DNA of 8,314 bases, taken from positions 1-8,314 of the forward strand of contig CANQXM010000050.1 in assembly GCA_947627835.1 (NCBI GenBank), read 5' to 3'. This DNA is from an uncultured Bacilli bacterium (GTDB lineage Bacteria > Bacillota_I > Bacilli_A > RF39 > UBA660). The position numbers were made by a program, and so were the translations under genes. Below the pieces are notes generated by a model. It did not search any database. It was not told the origin of the DNA and saw only the letters and a program-made list of their open reading frames with translations. Positions 1-5,332 of the stretch are shown here, in pieces (the first letter of the stretch is position 1; each line of letters opens with the position of its first letter).

Positions 1-443
1 CAGATGTGAAAAAGCATATTGATGCCATTCATGACAAGTATATTCTTCCAAATGAGACAGCGGGAGAAGCGATTATGTTTTTACCAGCAGAAGCTATTTT
101 TGCAGAAATCAATGCTTATCATTCGGATTTGCTTCATTATGCTTATCAAAAGAAGGTATGGATTACTTCTCCAACGACTTTGATGAGTACTTTTACTACG
201 ATTTATATGATTATTAAAAATATGGAACGTGATAAGTATGCAAAAGTTATTCATGAAGAACTTGGACGTTTGGGAATTGAGTTTGAAAGATATCGTGATC
301 GTTGGAATACTTTATCTAATCATATTGATACGGTTCATAAAGATGTTCATGAATTAAATATTACTACTGATAAAATTTCTAAGCGATTTGCATCGATTAA
401 TAATGCAGAGATTGTCCATGATGATGTCAAGCAAATTGATTAA
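1..443 (+). CDS. rmuC: RmuC family DNA recombination protein, C-terminal part (5' truncated)
   Basis: The reading frame is open from the window edge (first full codon at 3) to the TAA at 441-443, so only the last ~146 residues are present. The segment with IMFLPAEAIFAEI, then SPTTLMSTFTTIYMI, is the conserved core of the RmuC family. RmuC proteins limit DNA inversions and rearrangements, and the core is predicted to be a nuclease-like fold. The tail after about residue 100 of the fragment is charged and helical (GIEFERYRDRWNTLSNHID), as expected for the RmuC C-terminal coiled region. The GTG at position 6 is an internal codon, not a credible start: no ribosome binding site is visible and the homologous region lies in mid-protein. 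The gene is convergent with uppP and they share a terminator. Family assignment comes from recognised motifs; the exact cellular role is known only for the family. Confidence 0.9.
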   Translation, partial: DVKKHIDAIHDKYILPNETAGEAIMFLPAEAIFAEINAYHSDLLHYAYQKKVWITSPTTLMSTFTTIYMIIKNMERDKYAKVIHEELGRLGIEFERYRDRWNTLSNHIDTVHKDVHELNITTDKISKRFASINNAEIVHDDVKQID

Positions 444-459
444 CATTATCTTTACATGT

Positions 460-484
460 AAAAAGAACCGTCAAGGTTCTTTTT
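460..484. terminator. Bidirectional intrinsic terminator between rmuC and uppP
   Basis: A perfect 10-bp inverted repeat, AAAAAGAACC (460-469) and GGTTCTTTTT (475-484), flanks the loop GTCAA. A-rich and T-rich outer arms give a T tract on either strand, so it can stop rmuC on the plus strand and uppP on the minus strand. Its right arm runs into the uppP stop codon (483-485, read on the minus strand). Confidence 0.85.
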
Positions 485-1295
485 ATCTGAAATAAAATAA
501 GATGAATATTCCAAGTAGTAGACAGTAGATGGAGAACTTCCATAATTTTCCTTTTTTAACCCAGTTGCTTAACCATTGATATGAGAAGTAGGTTACAATG
601 CCTGCTGCAATGAATCCACAGGTATAGGGAAGAATTAAAGAGGTTAAGTTTTCTGCTTCTAATAAATCGAAGACACCCAGTCCCATGGATGCTATGGAAA
701 CCGGAAAGTATAACATGAATGTATATTTTAGTGAGGTATTTCTAGATAATCCACAAAGTAGACATCCTACTAAAACGGCACCACTACGACTGATTCCTGG
801 AAATAGGGCGATTAATTGAAGAAGTCCAATGATGATGGCATCTTTGATGGTAATGTCTTTGTCTTCTTTTTTTCCATTTGCTTTTCGAACTAAGAAGAGG
901 GCAGTTGCAGTAATTAAGAAAGCAATTCCTAAAATACGAGGACCTGATAACCAACTTTCGATTTTATCTTTTAGCAAAATGCCACCAATTCCAACTGGAA
1001 TGGATGCAAGGACGATTAACCAACAATATTTGAAATCATCTTTTGTTTTTTCTCTAGTTTCTTTCTTAAATAAGTAAGAAAAGAATGATTTTATTAACTG
1101 CCAAACGTCTTTCCAAAAAATGAGTAAGATGGCTAGAAATGATCCAAAATTTACCACAATTTCAAAGTTTAAGTCATTAAAGACGTTGGTATTTATGAGA
1201 TTTTTTAGCAAAACCAAATGTCCGCTTGAAGAGATGGGAAGGGGTTCTGTTAATCCTTGTACAATCCCAAATAAGATGTATTTTATTATATCCAT
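483..1295 (-). CDS. uppP: Undecaprenyl-diphosphatase (UppP/BacA)
   Basis: Integral membrane phosphatase that converts undecaprenyl diphosphate to the monophosphate, recycling the lipid carrier for peptidoglycan and other wall polymers; overexpression gives bacitracin resistance in the family. The 270-aa product is the usual length. Motif 1 is seen as QGLTEPLPISSSGH (residues 13-26, with Q13, E17 and H26). Motif 2 is PGISRSG (166-172, catalytic-type Arg170). Several hydrophobic helices are visible (about 46-61, 92-108, 121-136, 152-165, 192-210, 220-238, 252-268). In motif 2 the usual Thr of PGxSRSxxT is Val174. The start is set at the ATG at 1295-1293 because AAAGGTG (minus strand, 1308-1302) lies 6 nt upstream. 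A GTG three codons earlier overlaps that ribosome binding site and is rejected. Transcribed alone, divergent from the 65-aa membrane protein gene. Confidence 0.95.
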   Translation of the reverse strand: MDIIKYILFGIVQGLTEPLPISSSGHLVLLKNLINTNVFNDLNFEIVVNFGSFLAILLIFWKDVWQLIKSFFSYLFKKETREKTKDDFKYCWLIVLASIPVGIGGILLKDKIESWLSGPRILGIAFLITATALFLVRKANGKKEDKDITIKDAIIIGLLQLIALFPGISRSGAVLVGCLLCGLSRNTSLKYTFMLYFPVSIASMGLGVFDLLEAENLTSLILPYTCGFIAAGIVTYFSYQWLSNWVKKGKLWKFSIYCLLLGIFILFYFR

Positions 1296-1310
1296 TTTTA
1301 TCACCTTTCT

Positions 1311-1346
1311 TATTATATAATATTTTTTTTATTTCGGAAATAGAAT
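1311..1346. promoter_or_regulatory. Divergent promoter region with palindromic -10 element
   Basis: The 12-bp palindrome TATTATATAATA (1311-1322) places a consensus TATAAT on both strands: plus 1316-1321 and minus 1317-1312. It sits between the divergent uppP and 65-aa membrane protein genes. No good -35 is seen on either strand at 17 nt (minus TTTCCG at 1340-1335, plus CATTTT at 1293-1298). A further -10-like TAGAAT for the plus strand is at 1341-1346. The minus-strand -10 at 1312-1317 would start the RNA almost at the uppP ribosome binding site. Function in both directions is inference. Confidence 0.45.
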
Positions 1347-1362
1347 TTGTTAGGGGCATATC

Positions 1363-1560
1363 GTGCGACTGGTTTGGTTTTTGATTGGAATGATTCTTTC
1401 TAGTATTGGCCTTTGTTTTTGCATTTTGTATTTAAATTTATTTTCTATGGGGTATAGTTTTTTTCAACTGGTTCATTTTATAAGTAGAAGATGGGAATGT
1501 TATCTACTTCTTTTTGGTATCCTCATCATGTATTTTTCTTGGAAAGGAAGCTTTTTATGA
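1363..1560 (+). CDS. Small two-helix membrane protein of unknown function
   Basis: I do not recognise a named family for this 65-aa protein. It has two hydrophobic segments, about residues 4-27 and 44-60, separated by a short polar loop with two arginines (SRRWE, about 41-45), so it is probably a hairpin in the cytoplasmic membrane. The start is GTG at 1363, with an AGGGG ribosome binding site at 1352-1356 about 6 nt upstream. The stop TGA (1558-1560) overlaps the ATG (1557) of the next gene as ATGA, so the two are probably translationally coupled. Coding status rests on this overlap, the ribosome binding site and the hydrophobic pattern. The product's role is unknown. Confidence 0.7.
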   Translation: MRLVWFLIGMILSSIGLCFCILYLNLFSMGYSFFQLVHFISRRWECYLLLFGILIMYFSWKGSFL

Positions 1561-2210
1561 ATTATTATTACGATATTGTTTTAAATTTTGATATGGATCA
1601 TTTATGGAAATTTTATGAATGGGATGAAAGTGATTACGTTTTATCTTTAAAAAAGGTTCCTTTGTTTCACGTTTCGTTTGAAACGATTTGTGATTTTTTA
1701 AAATATGAAATTACGTTTGATGAAAATTTTAAAAAATCTTGCTTGGGATTATCTAATAAAAAGGGAGAAGATTATGCTATCTTAGTGTGTGATGGAAAAA
1801 ATGCTTATGGCGTTTTATTGGATGAGAAGGGATGTGTGCTTTCTTTATCTTCTTTGTTAGTTCATGATGAACTAGAAGTATGTGAATATGTATATTCCAT
1901 TTTAGAAACAAAAATGGAATATACGAAAGGAAAGTGTCGGAAGATCAATCATCCTTTACGACAGTTATCAAAAATTCAAAATTTTATTTTGGTGGAATTA
2001 AATACTTTACTGGATCAAAAAAATGAAGATAAATTAGCTTATTTGTATTATGAGTGTTTTTTAAAAGAAGAACAAAGTTTTCAAAAAATGTATGATGAAA
2101 TGGTGGCAGAGGTTCAAAAAGAAAATCTTCCATTTTTACTTGAGCTTGAGTATTTAATACGACTTTCTTATCGTCAAGTTTCGTTATCTAATAAAGGACA
2201 ACTTTTGTGA
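1557..2210 (+). CDS. Hypothetical protein, possible DUF3603 (YjbA/UPF0736)-like
   Basis: A 217-aa, acidic, mostly cytoplasmic-looking protein without a signal peptide or clear membrane helix. The N-terminal part (WKFYEWDESDYVLSLKKVPLF, about 14-34) resembles, from memory, the FHEW...VPLL opening of Bacillus YjbA (UPF0736/DUF3603), a family of unknown function. The middle (about 62-100) looks like alternating beta strands, and the C-terminal half (about 125-205) is helical and charged. The start at 1557 is chosen because GGAAAGGAAG (1541-1550) precedes it by 6 nt and because ATGA overlaps the upstream stop. An in-frame ATG at 1491 lies inside the upstream gene with no ribosome binding site. 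The gene ends in a terminator hairpin. The family guess is tentative; that it is a real gene is firm. Confidence 0.8.
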   Translation: MNYYYDIVLNFDMDHLWKFYEWDESDYVLSLKKVPLFHVSFETICDFLKYEITFDENFKKSCLGLSNKKGEDYAILVCDGKNAYGVLLDEKGCVLSLSSLLVHDELEVCEYVYSILETKMEYTKGKCRKINHPLRQLSKIQNFILVELNTLLDQKNEDKLAYLYYECFLKEEQSFQKMYDEMVAEVQKENLPFLLELEYLIRLSYRQVSLSNKGQLL

Positions 2211-2224
2211 AGTTGTTTTTTTTT
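2193..2224 (+). terminator. Intrinsic terminator or attenuator at the end of the DUF3603-like gene
   Basis: A perfect 7-bp stem, ACAACTT (2198-2204) and AAGTTGT (2210-2216), closes the loop TTGTG and runs into a tract of nine T (2216-2224). Outer pairing of AAAGG (2193-2197) with the first T residues could lengthen the stem. The hairpin spans the stop codon of the 217-aa gene (2208-2210), so the gene pair upstream is likely a separate transcript from the dac-spmA-spmB operon. Read-through is possible because the stem is AT-rich. Confidence 0.65.
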
Positions 2225-2225
2225 G

Positions 2226-2254
2226 GACTTAATTTTTCTTTTTTTTCATACATT
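2226..2254 (+). promoter_or_regulatory. Candidate sigma-E (sporulation mother-cell) promoter for dac-spmA-spmB
   Basis: CATACATT at 2247-2254 fits the sigma-E -10 consensus CATACAnT exactly. Fourteen bases upstream, GACTTAA (2226-2232) matches the sigma-E -35 pattern KMATAWW at 5 of 7 positions. In Bacillus subtilis the dacB-spmA-spmB operon is known to be sigma-E dependent, which makes the match more meaningful. Caveats: the region is T-rich, so chance matches are easy, and the predicted RNA start (about 2260) falls just at the ribosome binding site. Confidence 0.4.
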
Positions 2255-2269
2255 TTGATAGGTGAAACT

Positions 2270-3355
2270 ATGAAGTGGGTCTTTCTTGGTTTGTTTTCCT
2301 TTTTCTTATTTCCAATTCTTTCTTTTGCTTATAGTGCAGAAAGTATGGTAGCTATTGATCATGCTTCTGGGCGAATCTTGTATGAACAAAATGCTACCGA
2401 AGAGAAATTAATTGCTAGCACTACTAAAATTATGACTGCCATTGTGGCGATTGAGCAAATGGATATCAATACCAATATTACGGTTGATGAGCGTGTTTTA
2501 AAAGCTTATGGAAGTGGCATTTATATTGAGGTTGGTGAAGTGATGTCATTAAAAGATTTGCTATATGGATTGATGCTTCGAAGTGGAAATGATGCAGCCA
2601 TTGTGATTGCTTGTGGAGTTAGTGAAAATATGGAAGCTTTTGTAAATTTGATGAATCAAAAAGCTTATGAGATTGGAATGGGACACACCCAGTTTTATAA
2701 TTCCCATGGACTTGAAGAAAACGATGGAACTGGGAATACTTCTACTGCTTATGACATGGCTATTTTAATGCGTTATGCTATGCAAAATGAGGTGTTTCGG
2801 GAAATTGTCAAAACCATGAATTATGAAGCAAAAAGCAATCGAAAGACTTATCATTGGACGAATAAAAATAAACTTTTGTCGTTATATGAATATACCATTG
2901 GAGGAAAGACGGGATTTACGAAGAAAGCTAAACGAACTTTGGTAACCACTGCTTTTAAAGATGGAAAAGAGATTTCCATTGTTACTTTGAATGATGGAAA
3001 TGACTTTTTGGATCATAAAAATTTATATGAAGTATTATTCTCTCGTTATTCTTTGATTACCATTTTGAAAAAGGATGAGTTACAAATTGAGGATTTTCAT
3101 TATTATGATCAAGATCAATTGTATCTATTAAAAGATGCTACGATGTTAGTTACTAAGGACGAAGTGAAGGACGTGCATGTTTCTTTTGATATGCAAGAAC
3201 TTGCTGATTATCAAGATCAAGACCAGGTTGGGGTGGTACATATTTATTTAAAAGATCATGAAATGTATTCTTTACCGGTTTATGTTAAGAAACTAGAAGT
3301 AAAGCAAAAGAAAGGATTCTTGCAATCATTTTTCCGGTGGTTATTTGGATGGTAA
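2270..3355 (+). CDS. dacB: D-alanyl-D-alanine carboxypeptidase (peptidase S11, DacB/DacF-like)
   Basis: Secreted, membrane-anchored penicillin-binding protein that removes the terminal D-Ala of peptidoglycan stem peptides and so lowers cross-linking. The 361-aa product has a signal peptide (residues 1-20, ending SFAYS). The serine nucleophile motif STTK is at 50-53, SGN at 105-107 and KTG at 213-215, all in family order and spacing. The rest is a beta-rich C-terminal domain, with an amphipathic Trp/Phe-rich tail (FFRWLFGW) likely to bind the membrane. The start at 2270 is supported by AGGTG at 2260-2264 and by the clean signal peptide. An in-frame GTG at 2207 would add 21 residues and a second hydrophobic stretch. 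Synteny with spmA and spmB favours the spore cortex enzyme DacB, though DacF cannot be excluded by eye. It overlaps spmA by 7 nt. Confidence 0.92.
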   Translation: MKWVFLGLFSFFLFPILSFAYSAESMVAIDHASGRILYEQNATEEKLIASTTKIMTAIVAIEQMDINTNITVDERVLKAYGSGIYIEVGEVMSLKDLLYGLMLRSGNDAAIVIACGVSENMEAFVNLMNQKAYEIGMGHTQFYNSHGLEENDGTGNTSTAYDMAILMRYAMQNEVFREIVKTMNYEAKSNRKTYHWTNKNKLLSLYEYTIGGKTGFTKKAKRTLVTTAFKDGKEISIVTLNDGNDFLDHKNLYEVLFSRYSLITILKKDELQIEDFHYYDQDQLYLLKDATMLVTKDEVKDVHVSFDMQELADYQDQDQVGVVHIYLKDHEMYSLPVYVKKLEVKQKKGFLQSFFRWLFGW

Positions 3356-3930
3356 GTGTTATTTTTGGAATTTTTATTGTGATTGGGGTAGTATTTTCTA
3401 TTTGTACTGGACGAGTAGAGGTGCTAAACAATCAAATTTTACAAGGTGCTAGTGAAGGAATTCAACTTCTGTTTTCGATGCTGCCAGTTTTAGTATTATG
3501 GACGGGTGTGATGAAAATTGCTGAAGAATCTGGGATGTTAAAGCAATTTGCTAAGTTTGTTCAACCTTTTTTGTGTAAATTGTTTCCCAGTTTAAAAAAA
3601 GAAGATCCTGCTCTTACTTTTATTGCTTCAAATATTGCTGCTAATGCACTAGGACTTGGATCAGCTGCAACCCCATTTGGTTTAAAAGCGATGGCTTCTT
3701 TACAAGAAAATAATCCTAAAAAGGATGAGGCGACGGAAGCGATGGTTACGTTTTTGGTATTAAATACGGCCGGTGTTACGATTATTCCTACGACTGTGAT
3801 TGCTCTTCGAATGAGTTATGGAAGTGCAAATCCAGCAGAAATTGTTCTTACTAGTCTTTTGGCAACGTTTTGTTCTTCTTTTGCTGGCTTTTTATTAGAT
3901 TATATATTACGAAAGAGGAAGAGAAGATGA
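3349..3930 (+). CDS. spmA: Spore maturation protein A
   Basis: Integral membrane protein of the Gate/nucleoside-recognition type that works with SpmB in spore core dehydration and heat resistance in Bacillus. The 193-aa product matches the family's usual length. Recognisable conserved segments are WTGVMKIAEESG (51-62), the ALGLGSAATPFGLKAM block (100-115), and VTFLVLNTAGVTIIPTTVIALR (133-154). It ends in a basic tail (RKRKRR). The start is ATG 3349, inside the end of the carboxypeptidase gene, with GGTGG at 3336-3340 as ribosome binding site 8 nt upstream. A GTG at 3337 would add only four residues and lies on that site. The last codon overlaps the spmB start (ATGA at 3927-3930). Tight overlap on both sides indicates one operon and coupled translation. 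Confidence 0.95.
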   Translation: MVSVIFGIFIVIGVVFSICTGRVEVLNNQILQGASEGIQLLFSMLPVLVLWTGVMKIAEESGMLKQFAKFVQPFLCKLFPSLKKEDPALTFIASNIAANALGLGSAATPFGLKAMASLQENNPKKDEATEAMVTFLVLNTAGVTIIPTTVIALRMSYGSANPAEIVLTSLLATFCSSFAGFLLDYILRKRKRR

Positions 3931-4445
3931 GACTTGTTTCTATTTTTATTATTCCCATTTTTGTAGTAGGGGTGATTCTTTATGGTTTTTTTCATAAAAT
4001 TGATTTGTATGAGGCTTTTCTTCGGGGAGCGAAAGAGGGTCTTGTTATGACTTTTCAGATTGCTCCTGCTGTGATTGCAATGGTTTTTGCGACGAATCTT
4101 TTTTTAAATAGTAATTTTCTTTCTTGGTTCTTTCAATTTTTGGAACCGGTGCTTACTTTTTTTCATGCTCCTATGGAAATTTTACCGATGGCATTTGTAA
4201 GACCGATTAGTGGAACGGCTTCTTTAGCTATTTTAAACAATATTTTACGGCATTTTGGTCCGGATAGTTTTGTTGGAAGACTAGCATCAACACTACAAGG
4301 ATGTACGGATACTACAATTTATGTCTTAGCTCTTTATTTTGGAAGTATTCATGTAAAGAAAACGGGGCATGCTTTGGCCGTTGGGTTATTTGCAGATTTC
4401 ATTGGAATTATCGCTAGTTTTTTGATTGTTTCTTTCTTTTTTTAA
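3927..4445 (+). CDS. spmB: Spore maturation protein B
   Basis: Partner of SpmA, also a Gate-domain membrane protein, needed in Bacillus for proper dehydration of the spore core. The 172-aa product has the usual length and the conserved blocks YEAFLRGAKEGL (28-39), RPISGTASLAIL (92-103), GPDSFVGRLASTLQGCTDTT (111-130) and YFGSIHVKK (137-145), closing with a hydrophobic helix (about 153-172). The start at 3927 is chosen for the 4-nt ATGA overlap with spmA and AGAGGA at 3914-3919. An upstream in-frame ATG at 3870 lies within spmA without a ribosome binding site. No clear T-tract terminator follows the stop, so transcription may continue into the intergenic region. Confidence 0.95.
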   Translation: MRLVSIFIIPIFVVGVILYGFFHKIDLYEAFLRGAKEGLVMTFQIAPAVIAMVFATNLFLNSNFLSWFFQFLEPVLTFFHAPMEILPMAFVRPISGTASLAILNNILRHFGPDSFVGRLASTLQGCTDTTIYVLALYFGSIHVKKTGHALAVGLFADFIGIIASFLIVSFFF

Positions 4446-4469
4446 AGCGTTTTTTTCACTCCAAAGTTT

Positions 4470-4487
4470 TGGAAATTTGCATTTCCA
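4470..4487. promoter_or_regulatory. Inverted repeat overlapping the lysin promoter (possible operator)
   Basis: The arms TGGAAAT (4470-4476) and ATTTCCA (4481-4487) form a perfect 7-bp dyad around TTGC. The dyad covers the proposed -35 of the glucosaminidase promoter. It is not followed by a T tract, so it is not an intrinsic terminator for spmB. A repressor site is an inference. Confidence 0.35.
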
Positions 4488-4505
4488 TTTAAAATATGGT
4501 AGAAT
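4477..4505 (+). promoter_or_regulatory. Sigma-A-like promoter of the glucosaminidase gene
   Basis: The -10 TAGAAT (4500-4505, 5 of 6 to consensus) lies 17 nt after TTGCAT (4477-4482, weak -35; TTTGCA one base earlier is slightly better with an 18-nt spacer). Predicted RNA start near 4512, about 28 nt before the ATG. Confidence 0.5.
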
Positions 4506-4539
4506 GGTTCTTGCTTCCGCAAAAAAGAGGTAGAGATTC

Positions 4540-5193
4540 ATGGAAAAATTACCGTCGGTTAAGGCTCTTTCAAGAGCCATAATCGCAGCATTATTTCTTG
4601 TGGTGGCAGTAATTAGCGTAAAAATAGAATTACCAAGTAGTGTAAGTATACTGGGGAGTTATTTACAGTCTTATTCTATTTTTATGTGGAAAGACTACCA
4701 ACCAAATGAAGAAAATGTAGAAGTAATACAGACTGTTTTAGAAGTACCCCTTTCCGTTACGGTTGTTCCTAAAATTGTTTATGACGGAATGACTTTAGAC
4801 GAGTTAGGAGAAAAGTTAAACAGAAGTTTGAAATCAACTTTGAGTGGCTATGGACCTGTTATTGCGAAAAAGGCCATAGATACTGGAGTAGATCCTTACG
4901 TTGCCGTAGCAATTATATTACATGAGACCGGATGTTATTTTGGAACTTGTAGTACACTTGCTAGTCAATGTAATAATATCGGGGGAATGAAAGGTGGCCC
5001 AACTTGTGGTGGTAGTGCATATCGTGCATTTTCAACCTTAGAGGAGGGCATACAGGCTTTTATTAACAACTTATCGAAGAATTATTATCAAAAAGGACTT
5101 ACGACTGTAGAACTGATTGGAAAAAAATATGCGGAAAGTAATACTTGGTCTACAAAAGTAAATTATTATATTGAAAAGATAAAAGCAAATTAA
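4540..5193 (+). CDS. Membrane-anchored glucosaminidase-like peptidoglycan hydrolase (GH73-type domain)
   Basis: Probable N-acetylglucosaminidase that cleaves glycan strands of peptidoglycan outside the membrane. The 217-aa product has one N-terminal hydrophobic helix (about 12-28) acting as anchor or uncleaved signal, then a linker of about 60 residues. A helical catalytic domain (about 88-215) follows. In it, AIILHETG (124-131) carries the likely catalytic Glu129, and NNIGGMKGG (145-153) is the family's NN..G.KG motif. The pattern YRAFSTLEEGIQAFINNL (161-178) is also typical of the glucosaminidase fold. Four cysteines (132, 137, 144, 156) cluster around the active-site region, unusual for an exported Gram-positive enzyme, and may form disulfides. 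Start: ATG 4540 with AAAGAGG ending at 4530, 9 nt upstream. It is a single-gene unit between its own promoter and a terminator. Exact bond specificity cannot be told from sequence. Confidence 0.85.
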   Translation: MEKLPSVKALSRAIIAALFLVVAVISVKIELPSSVSILGSYLQSYSIFMWKDYQPNEENVEVIQTVLEVPLSVTVVPKIVYDGMTLDELGEKLNRSLKSTLSGYGPVIAKKAIDTGVDPYVAVAIILHETGCYFGTCSTLASQCNNIGGMKGGPTCGGSAYRAFSTLEEGIQAFINNLSKNYYQKGLTTVELIGKKYAESNTWSTKVNYYIEKIKAN

Positions 5194-5220
5194 AAAAGGA
5201 AAGGTGACTTTTCTTTTTTT
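5192..5220 (+). terminator. Intrinsic terminator after the glucosaminidase gene
   Basis: Twelve-bp stem AAAAAAGGAAAG (5192-5203) with CTTTTCTTTTTT (5208-5219), one G-T wobble, loop GTGA, ending in a T run to 5220. It begins inside the stop codon. Its arms are identical to those of the terminator at 7982-8011. Confidence 0.85.
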
Positions 5221-5282
5221 GTTAGTAAAAATAAAATTATTGGTTTTATAGCATTTACAAGTGTAAAAAAAAGCTTTTTTAT

Positions 5283-5313
5283 TTGTAGGATGATGGAAAA
5301 TCAAGTATACTTG
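5283..5313 (+). promoter_or_regulatory. Candidate promoter of the TIM44-like/SPFH cassette with a palindrome over the -10
   Basis: TATACT (5306-5311, 5 of 6) follows TTGTAG (5283-5288, 3 of 6) at a 17-nt spacing. The -10 lies inside the perfect 12-bp palindrome CAAGTATACTTG (5302-5313). Further upstream are the dyad TTTACA-AG-TGTAAA (5254-5267) and the palindrome AAAAAAGCTTTTTT (5267-5280). The RNA would start about 15 nt before the coding start. No ECF sigma-W-type TGAAAC/CGTA pair is seen. Confidence 0.4.
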
Positions 5314-5332
5314 TTATTAGCAGAGAAGTGGT

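Noticed and set aside
829..1077. Open frame on the plus strand inside uppP
   Set aside because: It lies wholly antisense to uppP, has no ribosome binding site and no recognisable motifs.
1177..1359. Minus-strand open frame overlapping the uppP start
   Set aside because: It is out of frame with uppP and crosses its promoter and ribosome binding site; the product looks random.
1491..1556. Longer start for the DUF3603-like protein (ATG 1491)
   Set aside because: It would sit inside the 65-aa gene without a ribosome binding site, while ATG 1557 has GGAAAGGAAG and an ATGA overlap.
4461..4472. CCAAAGTTTTGG hairpin as spmB terminator
   Set aside because: The loop is too small for the full stem and no T tract follows it.
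4386..4580. Minus-strand open frame over the spmB end and lysin start
   Set aside because: It overlaps two well-supported plus-strand genes and the promoter between them.
5267..5280. AAAAAAGCTTTTTT as a second terminator after the lysin
   Set aside because: It is a continuous palindrome with no loop sequence and a very weak AT stem, and a good terminator already lies at 5192-5220.
5071..5304. Minus-strand open frame across the lysin 3' end and the intergenic region
   Set aside because: It is Phe/Tyr/Lys-rich from AT-rich DNA, crosses a terminator and has no ribosome binding site.
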